The notes below the pieces were generated by a model. It did not search any database. It worked only from the letters and a program-made list of their open reading frames with translations, and was not told the origin of the DNA. Shown here in pieces: positions 19,561 to 30,315 of a stretch of 64,000 nt of DNA. This stretch comes from Closterium sp. NIES-65 (Eukaryota; Streptophyta; Zygnematophyceae; Desmidiales; Closteriaceae). Position 1 is the first letter of the stretch. Every line of letters starts with the position of its first letter. The DNA lies in contig CANXME010002568.1 in the NCBI GenBank assembly GCA_948144175.1, positions 1,115,001-1,179,000 on the forward strand, in the 5' to 3' direction. The position numbers were made by a program, and so were the translations under genes.

Positions 19561-20757
19561 GACGACAGACTAGCAGTGCAAGCAGTGGGGGGGGGGGGGG
19601 GCAGGGCACGCAGTAGCAGTGGGGCGTGCTCACCAGACGGGGCAGGACAGGCAGCTCGGCAGAAGGGCGGCTCGGCTGCGGGGCGGCTCGGCTGCTGGGC
19701 GGCTCGGCGGCTCGGCTGCTGGGCGGCTCGGCGGCTCGGCTGCTCGGCGGCTCGGCGGCTCGGCTGCTCGGCGGCTCGGCTGCTCGGCGGCTCGGCGGCT
19801 CGGTGGCTCGGCAGCTGGGCGGCTCGACGGCTCGGCTGCTGGGCGGCTCGGCTGCGCAGCTGCAGGGCGGCTCGGCCCTTCCGGTACTCGGCGGCGCGGC
19901 GGTCGGCTGCTCGGGTGCACGATGCAGTGGGCGAGGAGCTGAGGGCGGCGAGGCCGTTAAGTGCAGGGCGGCGGGGCCGTTAAGTGCAGGGCGGCGGAGC
20001 CGCTAAGGGTAGGGCGACGGGGCCGCTAAGGGAGGGCGGCAAGGCCGCGAAGTGCAGGGCGGTAGGGCCGCGGTAGAGGGGCGGCGGGGCCGGGCCGTGC
20101 AGGGCGGCGGGGCCGCGAAGGAAGGGCGGCGGGGCCGCGACTGAAGGGCGGCGAGGCCGCGAAGTGCAGGGAGCGGCAGGGCCGCGACGTGCAGGGCGGC
20201 GGGGCCGCGAAGGGAGGGCGGCGGGGCCGCTAAGTGCAGGGCGGCGGGGCCGCTAAGTGCAGGGCGGCGAGGCCGCTAAGTGCAGGGCGGCGAGGCCGCG
20301 ATGTGCAGGGCGGCGGAGCCGCGAGTGAAGGGCGGCGGGGCCGCGTGATGCAGGGCGGCGGGGCCGCGAAGGAAGGGCGGCGGGGCCGCGACGTGCAGGG
20401 CGGCGAGACCGCGACGTGCAGGGTGGCGGGGCCGCGAGTGAAGGGCGGCGGGGCCGCGTAGTGCAGGGCGGCGGGGCCGCGAGTGAAGGGCGGCGGGGCC
20501 GCTAAGGCAGGGCGGCGGGGCCGCGACGTGCAGGGCGGCGAGGCCGCGACAGTAGGGCGGCAGGGCCGCGAAGTGCAAGGCGGCGGGGCCGCAACGTGCA
20601 GGGCGGCGGGGCCGCGAAGGGAGGGCGGCGGGGCCGCGTAGGTAAGGGCGGCGCGACGGGCCACCAGAGGCAACACGGAGGGTCGCTAAAAAAAAGGTAG
20701 GGCGCGCCTCGGGGCGCGCTTCGGTGGGCCCTAGAAGCAGTCCCTAGGAGGGAACCT
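19561..20757 (-). repeat. GC-rich tandem-repeat leader of B2
   Basis: 1.2 kb between gag and primer site. 19,655-19,860 consists of GGCTCGGCGGCTCGGCTGCT-type units. 19,950-20,650 consists of a 22-26 bp unit with core GGCGGCGGGGCCGCGAAGTG. No genuine reading frame. The unit differs from those in B1 and B3 at the same place. Confidence 0.8.
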
Positions 20758-20769
20758 GCTCTGATTCCA
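20758..20769 (-). promoter_or_regulatory. B2 primer-binding site
   Basis: The minus strand reads TGGAATCAGAGC directly inside the 5' LTR, one base from the initiator-Met site TGGTATCAGAGC. Confidence 0.85.
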
Positions 20770-20901
20770 TGTGAAAGGAAGGAACACGAATGAATGAACT
20801 ATGAAATGTGTGAGTACAAGTACCAACCCTAATTGGGTTGTACCCCCTATGGGATACCCCACTATAGCCTACACAACAGCATAAGCTATAATGTTCTGAC
20901 A
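20770..20901 (-). repeat. B2 5' LTR
   Basis: 132 bp, identical by eye to 13353-13484. Followed by AACTT and then the last four bases of the B1 LTR. Confidence 0.93.
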
Positions 20902-20910
20902 AACTTGACA

Positions 20911-21066
20911 TTCCCAACCTCAGTCTTAGGCTCGTCACGCGACAACCACAGTCTATTGCCGTTACCACTGTAGTTTCGCTATATATACTTCGCTCATGCC
21001 TTCGCTCATTGTACTCTTGCTTCGATAGTGCAATTCTTAGTCGTTCACTCAATTGCACTCGTAACA
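20911..21066 (+). repeat. D 5' LTR remnant
   Basis: Matches 30163-30315 in the 3' LTR (TTCCCAACCTCAG ... CGTAACA) with scattered substitutions. The upstream part is lost to the left of B1. Confidence 0.88.
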
Positions 21067-21068
21067 TT

Positions 21069-21081
21069 TGGCATTCAGAGC
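21069..21081 (+). promoter_or_regulatory. D primer-binding site
   Basis: TGGCATTCAGAGC two bases after the LTR. It resembles the initiator-Met type with an extra T, as also seen in element E. Confidence 0.7.
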
Positions 21082-21182
21082 CTACGATCTCTTCTCGGAC
21101 CGCACCCACACCCTCCATTCCCCACTATCTCAATTTTTGGGGGGGGTAGACGTCTCTCAGCGACACAGCACCACCGCTCGTA

Positions 21183-22427
21183 GTGCTCTCTCGTAAGCAC
21201 GCACGGCCACGACCAAGGCTCTCGCTGAGCTCGCCCGACACCCCCGCCCTGGCCGAATTCACGCTCGCCACATTGACGCAGGAGCAGCTCGATCGTCTGG
21301 TGCGCCAACTTGAAGATTCGGCGCTAGAAATTGCAACGCTCACGGCGAAACGTGACTCCGCGCGTCAGCAATCAACGATGAACACTCCAGCGCCACCACA
21401 CGCACCGACAAATGCATCTACACAATCGGACAAGCCGATCGTCATCTTGTCCAGCACACCAACACAAAACAACAGCGTGGGACAGCGCTCAGGCGCAGCC
21501 AGCGATGGCGCCGCCCAGCCGATGCCTGGCATGGGAGGAAACAGGGTCGCACCAAGCCCGCGGGAGCCTTGCGAAGCCCGTTGGCACGTGGATTTCGCGG
21601 CGACAAGTGGCGAACATGCCATTATGGCACCAATGCCACTCAAGCAGCAACGCCTGCCCTGCTTCGACCCGAGCCAGCATGGAGGTCCGACGATTCAATC
21701 GTGGGTCTTCACGATGAACGTCTTCTTCGAGGCGAATTACATCGAGTCGGACGCAGCAAAGATTCGGTATGTCGTTTCGCTGCTAAGGGGCCCCGCCATG
21801 GACTGGTGGCGAGTCATCGTGACGTCGCCACACGCCTACGAGCCACCGTCACAAGAGGAAGGGCCCACGGGTCCAGCTGTCACCTGGAGTTCATTCTGCG
21901 AGACCGCCCAATGCAGCACGTGGGATGCGTGGTGCGCAGGGTTTCGGGCGCGCTTCGAGCCGATCGTGGCTTCTATTTCGGCGCATCAGAGATTGCGCAC
22001 TTGGCGGCAGCTCGGATCGGTTCAAGACTATACGAGTGGTTTTCTCGCATTATGCGAGCAATTTGGCTACATGCACGAAGCGGAGCGAGTGGACCGTTAC
22101 GTCGAAGGGCTGATGCCGGACATCTCGCACGAAATCATGCTACGCGGGCTCTCGAACTTCAACGAGATGCTCGCGCTCGCCGAGAAAATCGACATTTTAC
22201 ACCGTTCGAGACCGGGGTCCTACTATGGACATCGTCCTCGGGGACCGATCGAGCATGCCACTGTACACGCTGTTGCGACGAATGCAGCTGCCACGCCGTT
22301 TAAGGGGTGCTGCTTTGCTTGCAATAGGCCGGGCCATCGCAAGAGCGAATGGCCAGAGAAGCTAAGGCGCCGCGGAGCAGAGCAAGGGAGGGAGTCTCCA
22401 TGGCAGGGAAATGCCAGCAGTCGGTAG
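21183..22427 (+). pseudogene. gag: D gag
   Basis: An open frame of 414 codons. The only good ATG is at 21378 (MNTPAPPHAPT). The retrotransposon gag core follows (WVFTMNVFFEANYI, MDWWRVIV, DYTSGFLALCEQFGY). The zinc knuckle reads CFACNRPGHRKSEW, with the fourth ligand (Cys) replaced by Trp. The downstream protease lies in another frame. It would form the particle core in an active copy. Confidence 0.85.
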
Positions 22428-22539
22428 GAATTGGGCCAACTACTGACGAGACGGCCTGCTCGCACAACCCCACAGACCCTCACCGAGTCACAGTATCGAT
22501 ACATGCTATCGATCGGACTCGGACGAATAAGGAGGGTAC

Positions 22540-23160
22540 AACGAATACAGGGAAAATACAGGGAGCAGCATTGAAGATTTTTATCGATAGAGGAGCAAGC
22601 CACAGTTTAGTTAATACCGCAACCGCACGAAAACTGCAACTGACACTTAGCCGTTGATTACCGGAGATAGACGCACGCTTAGTTAACGGCACGCCACTGG
22701 CCATACGGGAAAAAGTAGAGAGTCAAAGTCCGCTGCGGGGGGAATTTCGGGTTTACACAGGAAATGCTCGCAACAACACTGGATGGGCACGATATTTTAC
22801 TGGGACGTGATTGGGTGCGACGGTACAACCCGCGAATTGACTGGACGATAGGTAGCTGCACCGTGCAAAGTAGTGGTAACTGGGTCGAGCTACCTCGCTG
22901 GCAGTCGCCCGAGTCTTCAACGGTACACGTCAACGCCGTCTTAATGAAACGAGCTGTCGCTGCTGGAGCTGACGTGTACGCAGTAGACATCGCAGTAGTG
23001 GAGGGAGCAGAGCAAGCTAGTGATTTCAAGAAACTGTTGGCAGCAGTACCGCCGAAGCTACAGGAACTGTTGAAACGATATCCCGGGATTTTTCCCGACG
23101 ATTTATCAGAAGGGCTGCCACCTCAGCGCGCACATGACCACCGAAAGAATTGGAACCGGG
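22540..23160 (+). pseudogene. D protease, broken
   Basis: LKIFIDRGASHSLVNTATARKL shows the aspartic protease site with Arg where Thr or Ser is expected (D-T/S-G-A). A stop follows at about 22655, and the protease C-terminus (DGHDILLGRDWVRRYNP) continues in another frame to about 23140, where a further frameshift leads into RT. Confidence 0.82.
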
Positions 23161-24511
23161 GGCACAGCCAACTGTACAGCGCCAGTTTAGACTGACACAG
23201 CCCGAGCTCGACGAACTAAGGAAGCAGTTAGATTACCTGTTAGAGAAAAAATTCATCCGACCGAGCTCATCACCGTTCGCCGCGCCGATACTGTTCACAC
23301 CAAAAAAAGACGGGGGTTTTCGCATGTGTATTGACTACAGGGCACTGAACAGGGTATCAGTCAAGCCGCGGTACCCCATTCCCCGCGCCGACGAACTGAT
23401 CGACCAACTGCGAACAGCTCGGGTTTTTTCGAAAATAGATTTACGGGGAGGTTACCATCAGATTAGGGTCAAACCATCGGACTGCACCAAAACAACTTTC
23501 CGGACTAGGTACGGGTCGTTCGAGTACACAGTGATGCCATTCGGGCTGACCAACGCACCGGCGACTTTTCAGATGACCATGAACGAGGCATTTAGACCGC
23601 TCTTAGATAAATGTGTGATAATTTACCTCTACGACATCCTAGTTTACAGTTGGGATAAGCAGCAGCATTTAGCAGATCTGGAAGCAATATTTAAGGTTTT
23701 AGACGAGCACAGATTACTGACCAAGGGTTCCAAGTGCGAGTTCTTCCAAGATAGGTTAGAGTTTTTAGGGCACCCGATTTCGGAGGCTGGAGTTGAAATC
23801 GACCCAAAGAAGCTGGACACGGTAAAAGCGTGGCACCCCCTGACGAACATCACGGAGCTGCAGAGCTTTTTAGGGTTCGTTAATTATGTGCGTCGGTTCG
23901 TCCCCGGTATGGCACGGTTAACTGCCCCACTGACGGATTTAATGCGAAAGGGGGTCGCTTTTACGTGGGGGGAGAAAGAGCATGCTGCCTTCTCTGCCCT
24001 GAAAAATGTTCTCTGTTCACCGCCCGTCCTGCGCATCACCGACCCACACCGCCCATTCGAAGTAGTTACCGACGCAAGTGACATCGCCATCGGAGCCGTA
24101 CTACTACAGGACTTCGGCAACGGCCTACAGCCCATCGTATACGAGTCACGAAAACTGCATCCGCCCGAGAAAAAATTCCCGATACACGACCGCGAAATGC
24201 TTGCGATCGTGCACGCGTTCAAAGTATGGCGCTGTTACTTGACCGGCGAAGACGTGATAGTACGGACAGACCATAAGTCACTACAGTACCTTCGCGCACA
24301 GCCACACCTCAACCCACGACAGATTCGCTGGCTCGATTTCCTCGAGTCCAATTTTCACTACACGGTCAGTTACAAAATGGGAGCCTTGAACATCGCCGAT
24401 GCACTGACCCGCCCCACTGCCCAGATCCACGCAATACTACTCGCCCAGACAAGCCCACTACAGACAGGCCTTATTACACACGGGTACCAAATAGATCCAT
24501 TCTTCACATGA
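23150..24511 (+). pseudogene. D reverse transcriptase and RNase H
   Basis: 453 codons: RT with FRMCIDYRALN, FSKIDLRGGYHQIRV and MPFGLTNAPATFQ, then RNase H with VVTDASDIAIGAVLL and HDREMLAIVHAFKVWRCYL. The polymerase box reads YLYDILVYS where an active enzyme has YLDD, so one metal-binding Asp is Tyr. The enzyme should be dead even though the frame is open. Confidence 0.9.
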
Positions 24512-24519
24512 GGAAATTC

Positions 24520-25878
24520 GCAGCAGTTCGCAGCAGCAAGGGGAGTCTATTACGTAAAAGCTAGGACTGACCGCATTTGGGTACCTGGGTATACACTGCT
24601 ACGGGAATTACTGTTATAGGAAGCACACGAAGGAGTTACCTCGGGGCATTTCGGAGTAGAAAAAACACAGCAGCAGCTGCATCGGTATTATTACTGGCCC
24701 GAAATGTTGACCGACGTACAACGACACGTGGCATCATGTCCCACTTGCCAGCTCATGAAATCATCAAGGCAACGGCCGGCAGGACAGTTGCAGCCGATAC
24801 CACCCCTAGAGCGTGCTTGGTAGCAGCCGGACTTCGTCACGGGGTTACCGGCCGGGGCGAGTGGGAACGACACGATCCTGGTCGTCGTCGATCGACTGAC
24901 GAAAATGGCACATTTCGCAGCCTGCAAAAAATAAATCACAGCCGAAGAAACAGCACACCTCTTCATCTCCACCGTCGTTCGACTGCACGGGATACCAGCC
25001 GCGATCATCAGCGACCACGACACGAAATTCACCAGCAACTTCTAGTTCATCAGCTCAGCACGCGACTGCAGTTTAGTTCATCATACCACCCCGAAATCGA
25101 CGGACAAACAGAACGGACAAATGAGACCATGGAACAGCTCATCAGGACCACGTCTGACGACCCGACAACGTGAGAACAGCAACTGCCACTCATCGAATTC
25201 GTGTACAACAACTCGCCATCCGTCACGACCCAATAGTCACCATTTTACCTAAACCACGGACAAGACCCGACAGTATCCATGACCCCGAATCCCGACAACC
25301 CAGTACCACGTGCACAACATTTCGCCAAAACATTACAAGCAGCACGGACCCGGGCAGCAAACGCAATAAAAAAATCGAACATCATTGCTCAACGCAACGC
25401 CGACCGCCACCGCAGATCTGTCACTTACCAGCCCGAGGACCTAGTTTTACTTGACACTCAAAATCTCCGACTGCCCATCACCCCGAAACTCTGACCCCGA
25501 TACTGCGGGCCATTTCGCATAAGCCACATGATTACACCCGTCACCGCCCACCTCCTCCTCCCTGCTGACTGGTACATCAGCCCCTCATTCCACGTCAGCC
25601 TGCTTCGCCCTTACGTCCCGTCCACGAGCCAACTGCCACGCAATCCCCCAGTCAGCATGACAAGACCACCAACTGAACCAATCATCACCCCTGAGAAAAT
25701 CCTGAGTCACAGAGTTCGCGACCCTCGAGGAGCCCGAAGGATCGAGTTCTTGCTCCGCTGGAAGGACCGTACACCCACCGAAGACAATTGGGTTCCACTG
25801 GACAGAATTGAAAACCACCCCGTCCTCACCGAGTATCTGCGCAGCCGAAATTTCAGGGATGTACACGCACTTTCGTAA
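24520..25878 (+). pseudogene. D integrase and chromodomain, multiple stops
   Basis: The HHCC zinc-binding region (GHFGVEKTQQQLHRYYYWPE, CPTCQ) and catalytic core remnants ([34 protein letters not shown]) are spread over several frames with at least six stop codons. The last open stretch (25528-25878) encodes the GPY-like tail and a chromodomain (RRIEFLLRWKDRTPTEDNW) that would target insertion to marked chromatin. Confidence 0.85.
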
Positions 25879-25892
25879 GGAGGACTTGCTTT

Positions 25893-25901
25893 GGGGGGGG
25901 G
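25893..25901 (+). promoter_or_regulatory. D polypurine tract
   Basis: A run of nine G bases three bases before the 3' LTR TG at 25905. Confidence 0.7.
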
Positions 25902-25947
25902 TAGTGCCAGGAAAATTCCTTTTCCTTACTTCGCGTCCCCGCTCAGC

Positions 25948-25955
25948 GCGTACAC
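25948..25955. repeat. hAT target-site duplication, left
   Basis: GCGTACAC, repeated exactly at 30004-30011. Eight bases is the hAT signature. Confidence 0.93.
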
Positions 25956-26562
25956 GAGGGCTCTCGTTACCAGACTAAATTAGTCTGTTGGTCTAGGTTT
26001 TAGGCACAAAACGTATAGTTCATATGTTGCGGCAGACTTTGCCTTTGGGGCCATATGAGAGCCCAGACAAATGGTATATGTTCATATGTTTTTTCAGGAG
26101 AGTTATAGCAAGGGAGCTGATCAAGTAGAAATCGCGTATAGTTTCATCTGAAAGAGACAAACTGGCCCACTTGGCCATTGGAGCAGCGATGTGTTGCCTG
26201 TGTGATCACGCGTAATGATATTTGCGTGCGGGCGCCGGGGTTAGTTTTGGATTTTTCCTGCCAGCGCACTTCGCATCTGACTCAGTTGCTGCCACGCATC
26301 TGTCAGGTAGCTGTTGTCAACGCCGCTGCCACGTTTCCCCCTCCCTCGCTGGCAGAGTGCAAGGACAGTCGGTGTACAGCAAACAAGGCATGCATGGGCT
26401 GCCATCGCACTTTCGTGAGACCCTCGTCAGAGAGGTGCGGTTCGTGACAAGACGGTCCTTACCACCCATCCTTTCTTCTCCAAACCTTTCTTTGACCATC
26501 CTTGCTCTCTCTCCGTTTCAATTCGTCCCGTCCCGTCCTCATGTGTCTCACCACACAATACC

Positions 26563-27502
26563 ATGCTAGCCGAACATGGCGCACCCGCCTCAACCAACAA
26601 CGCTAAGCGTGATTCACCCGCGGTACCTGAGGCGCCCCTGGTATCCGCGTTAGATTTCTTAACGCGGAAAGCTCCCGCCGCGATTCCAGTAACCACAACT
26701 GCCGTAGTAGGGACTCCTCCGCCTATAATTCCTCCCCCCACGTCATTTCGTCCTGCAACAACGGGCCTATTATCCCCTCGCCATCCACGTCAGATGCGGC
26801 AGAGACCTCGACCCAGCCTAGCACGGCTGAAGCTGAGTTGTCGCCCCCGCCCATTTCGGCATCTGTGGCTACCGCACCTGCAATTTATTTTTCTCGCGTT
26901 AGAGTTGGGAACGGCAATTTCAAACAGCGTGTTCTCAGTTTTGCCCGTCCCACTCCAGGTGTCGCCCCAGCTACCGTCCCCCGCTTCACACCTTGTCCAG
27001 GCCCATCAAAACTCGTCGCCGTCGACAAGGACGACAAGTACCCCCATGTCCTGACCGTCGAGCAGTGGCAGGAGAAGGCGAAGGAGAAATGGCTCAAGCA
27101 CTTCCCGTGGCTCATCATCTCGTAGACCTCATGGGGTCAACCCTGTATGAGGTGCTCAATCTGCATGGTGCACGGTGACCCCAGCTACCAGTACGGCCGA
27201 GACGGGGAGGGTGGGCTCGACATTCAATGACAGACGATGCGGAAGCACCAACATTTGATCAAGCATGAGGCGGCAGTGGATCAACAACAGCTACGAGACG
27301 GCAAGAATGCGGCTCATAAGACTATTGTCGACTTCGAAAACGGTGACGCGGAAGCCAACCGTTTGGCAAAACTGTTGGCAACAGTTATTTTCATTTGCAG
27401 AAGCGACTCACCCATTGTGCTGTTTGTGTCGCTGGTCCAGTTCATGGCAGAAATGGGCACGCCGGACATGCCCCTGAAGGATTCCGGCACATACTGCAGC
27501 GA
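26563..27502 (+). pseudogene. hAT transposase 5' region with C2H-type zinc finger, interrupted
   Basis: Ser/Thr/Pro-rich N-terminus with a frame change near 26750. One frame then reads HVLTVEQWQEKAKEKWLKHFPW, TAG (27123-27125), QPCMRCSICMVHGDPSYQYG, TGA (27228-27230), and QTMRKHQHLIKHEAAVD. The C-x2-C...H-x4-H pattern fits a BED/TTF-like DNA-binding finger. The exon ends at a GTAAGT donor (27503). Two stops within the finger suggest an inactive copy, unless splicing removes them. Confidence 0.65.
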
Positions 27503-27581
27503 GTAAGTGTTGGTATGCTTTGGGGGACCCGCTTGTTAAAACCCGCTTGTTTCTAAGATGGTTTTTTCCTGATCGTTGCAG

Positions 27582-27971
27582 GTACGGGTTCGCGCAGTTG
27601 GTCGAGATACTCGTCGTCTACCTTCGTGCTCAGCAGATGAAGCACATCCGGGAGAGTCCTTACCTGGGCATTCAGTTGGACGAGAGCACGGACCGTCGAC
27701 GCGGAAAACACCTCATCGTCTATCTGTCATTCCTCCACAACAACACGCCAGTCACGGAATTCTTTGCGCACATAACAGTTGAGCAGTGCGATGCTGGTTC
27801 CTTGCAGGCATTCCTTCTAACCCACTTAGAAGGAACCGGCCTTGAACTTGAACGCGTCAGTCGCATCAGCACCGACGGTGCAAGCGTCATGGTCGGTTCT
27901 CAGACGGGCCTGGTGGCGCGCCTTCGAACACGGATTCCACACTTCGCCGGGCTCCACTGCGTCGCGCACAG
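27582..27971 (+). CDS. hAT transposase exon: first catalytic Asp region
   Basis: Follows an acceptor TTGCAG (27580-27581), joining in frame as YCSE-YGFAQLVE. Contains YLGIQLDESTDRRRGKHLIV (first catalytic Asp) and RISTDGASVMVGSQTG (second catalytic Asp), then LHCVAHR before a GTGTGT donor at 27972. These are hallmark hAT transposase blocks resembling the ZNF862/ZMYM6-like group. Confidence 0.85.
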
Positions 27972-28049
27972 GTGTGTAACCCGACATCTGTTATTTTTTC
28001 CATGCGTTGCCTGTTTATCTAACTTATCGTTTTTCCCGTGTTGTGTCAG

Positions 28050-28419
28050 GGAAGCTTTGGCGGTAAAGGATGCCGCCGAGGCCTACCCCGACCTTGACCT
28101 CGTCGACAGAGTCGTCCGCTCTTTGGCGGAGCAGCTTGGACGGTCGGGCAACTTCCACCTACGCTTCAAAGAGCTGCATGAGGTGCTCTGCCAAACAAAC
28201 CTGGAGCTGCAGGGCATCCACAACGTCAGGTGGCTTTCACGTGGTTTGGCAGTTCAGCGTCTGGCGAACAACCTTCCAGCAGCTGTCATTCTGCTGTACG
28301 AGAACGACCTGAAGGCCTACTTCCTTGTAACCAGCTTTAAATTCAACTTCCTGCTGTTTTTCTTGGCTGATGTGTTGAAGGAACTCGACGCACTCAACCT
28401 CAAGTTCCAGCGACGGCAG
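28050..28419 (+). CDS. hAT transposase middle exon
   Basis: Acceptor TGTCAG ends at 28049, and the in-frame join gives AHR-EALAVKDAAEAYP. Includes the conserved NVRWLSRGLAVQRL segment and the helix ELDALNLKFQRRQ. Donor GTACGC at 28420. Confidence 0.83.
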
Positions 28420-28529
28420 GTACGCTGTTACGCTCGTTGGTTTGACGGGTTTTGTATTGTGATTTTGAACCGAATTTCTGTGACACTGACCCGTGCAAGC
28501 CTTTCCACGGCCTCTCATGTGTGTGGCAG

Positions 28530-28999
28530 GTTGATGTGACACACGTGCTGCAGATGGTGGACAACACCAGGCTCACCCTCCGCAACCGTTACCTGAGTGA
28601 CACGGACGACTTTGGAGAGGGGAGCAACGAGCTGAGCGCCTTTTTGACGAAGCATGCGTCATCGGAGAAGAGGGTGGTGAAGGTGACGGGCACCGACTCG
28701 ACTGGGGCGCCAACCACTCATGAGTACACCCTCCACAAGCAGAAAATTAAAGGTCAGAAATTGGGCGGGGGCTTGGACGACTGCATCACACTGGCGAAGG
28801 GGTACGTGAAGGAGCTGTTGAAGCGTTTGGAGAGCCGGATGAAGGATTTGGGCTCTCTCGAGGGCGCCAAGCTGTTCACGCAGGGGGCGTACCGGAAATC
28901 TCACTCGAAGCGGCAGCGGCGGTTCTTGCAGTGGCCGGAGGCTCTCCGCAATCTGTTTAAGCAAAAACCGACCGACCCTGACACCCTGCCAGATACGTC
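28530..28999 (+). CDS. hAT transposase exon, DUF4371-like region
   Basis: Acceptor TGGCAG ends at 28529, and the join RRQ-VDVTHVLQMVD is in frame. Helical and Lys-rich (ITLAKGYVKELLKRLESRM). Its 3' border near 28,990-29,010 is unresolved: the nearest GT sites do not give the phase needed by the next exon. Confidence 0.7.
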
Positions 29000-29140
29000 T
29001 TCGATGTCGGTTGTGCCCGATTGAGTCGAACATGTTGTTTGTGTCGCCATATGCCTCGTTGATTTCTTTGAGCCTGGTGGCTTATGAACACCAGCGCGGT
29101 CTAACATTACACTTCTTTCTGATTCGCACCCTGCCACCAG

Positions 29141-29769
29141 GAGTCAACTGGACGAGGGCACAGAAGGAGCTCGGCAGTTTCACCACCATCATGTCAACCC
29201 ATCAGCACGAGCTGAGCTTCCAGGACGGCCTGAAGCAGATGCTCAACTCCCTCGACTGGTGCACTGCCTACCCCAACTTGGTCCGCCTTTGGATGGCAGT
29301 CGCAGTGCTGCCCCTGAGCACCGTGGAGTGCGAGCGGGGCTTCTCCCGCCAGAACATCATCAAGAGCAGGCTACGCGGCAATCTTAACGACGCGAAGCTG
29401 GGCGACTTGATGACCGTCTCCATGCTGAAGTACGAACCTGACTGGCCCGCCCTTGTGGAGTTGTGGAGAGGCGCGAAGAGGAGGCGTCCAGCCAAGGATG
29501 TGGTGATGGTGCATGCGCAGAGGCCCGTGAAGCGCACGAAGAAGACCCTTGCGATGCTGGCCGCGAAGCAGGCGGCAGCAACAGCAGCAGCAGCAGCAGA
29601 TGCTGCTGCTCGTGAAGCAGCAGCTGCAGAAGAAGCAGCCAGGCTAGAGGAGGAGTTGGGCCCCTGGCAGAGACGGGCAGGCCACAGCAAAGTGCACATG
29701 GCTTCAGATTCAGAGCTAGACGGGGACGATGAGGAAGATTATTCTCATGATAGCGATAGTGAATCTTAG
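29141..29769 (+). CDS. hAT transposase last exon, C-terminal dimerisation domain
   Basis: After acceptor CCACCAG: VNWTRAQKELG, then the hAT dimerisation block LSTVECERGFSRQNIIKSRL (with the third catalytic acidic residue region). A basic patch (GAKRRRPAKD), an Ala-rich helix and an acidic tail ending DSDSES follow. Stop at 29767-29769. Confidence 0.85.
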
Positions 29770-30315
29770 TTCGTATTCTTTGTATGGTTATCTGTAGAAA
29801 TAGAGTAGTCTGTGTGTAGAGTAGACTACATAGTTACATAAATGTCTGATTTCGTAAAAATCTGTCTAAGCGGACATACTAACTTAGAAAATCCGTTTGA
29901 GGCAAAGACCATCAGGAATCCTCCATATGAGGGCCAGACGATTTTTTTTTTTTTTTTTGGAAAACGTCAGGCGGGCCTAAAAGTTACCGTAGCAAGAGCC
30001 CTGGCGTACACGGTACACCACTGTAGCACCACAGTCAGCACCGTTACCACTCGCAACCCTCACATCGACAATCCTCCCGCCACCTTCGCACGTTGACGTC
30101 GCACCCCGACCTCACGGCTCGATGGGTAACCCGCACTCCGGGCCTCCGCTTCGACACTTTTCCCAACCTCAGTCCCAGGCCCGTCACGCGACAACCACAG
30201 TCCATTACCGTTACCACTGTAGTTTCGCTATATAGTCTTCGCTCATGCCTTCACTCATTGTACTCTTGCTTCGATAGTGCAATTCTCGTTCGTTCACTCA
30301 ATTGCACTCGTAACA

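Larger units (their letters stand above)
13353..20901 (-). mobile_element. Ty1/copia element B2, full length, coding-dead
   Basis: 7,549 bp on the minus strand with LTRs 13353-13484 and 20770-20901 that read as identical over 132 bp. A perfect AACTT duplication flanks it (13348-13352 and 20902-20906). It lies inside the 5' LTR of B1. Gag, protease, integrase, a long low-complexity linker, RT and RNase H are all recognisable, but gag is frameshifted at a G-run and at least four stop codons interrupt the frame (near 18459, 18055, 17083 and 13814). Recent movement together with dead coding capacity points to mobilisation by another copy. Confidence 0.93.
25956..30003 (+). mobile_element. hAT DNA transposon
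   Basis: 4,048 bp inside the D 3' LTR. Terminal inverted repeats GAGGGCTCTCGTTAC (25956-25970) and, at the right end, the complement of CAGGGCTCTTGCTAC (29989-30003) match at 12 of 15 bases. Perfect 8-bp duplication. It contains a spliced transposase gene. Subterminal copies of CATATGAGGGCCAGAC-like sequence occur near both ends (about 26050 and 29925) in opposite orientation, probable transposase-binding sites. Confidence 0.93.
20911..30315 (+). mobile_element. Ty3 chromovirus D, inactive
   Basis: Plus-strand Ty3-type element. Its 5' LTR is present only as its last 156 bp (20911-21066), because B1 sits in it. The 3' LTR is split by a hAT element. Gag, protease, RT, RNase H, integrase and a C-terminal chromodomain are in Ty3 order. 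Key residues are lost (protease DRG, RT YLYD, knuckle last Cys to Trp) and integrase has several stops. The two LTR ends match with several differences, so this is the oldest layer of the nest. Confidence 0.9.
25905..30315 (+). repeat. D 3' LTR, split by hAT element
   Basis: 25905-25955 and 30012-30315 together form about 355 bp, TGCCAGG ... GTAACA. The hAT insertion and one copy of its duplication separate the halves. The right half aligns with the 5' LTR remnant. Confidence 0.85.

Noticed and set aside
19576..20676. Ala/Arg/Pro-rich frames on both strands
   Set aside because: Compositional product of the B2 leader minisatellite.
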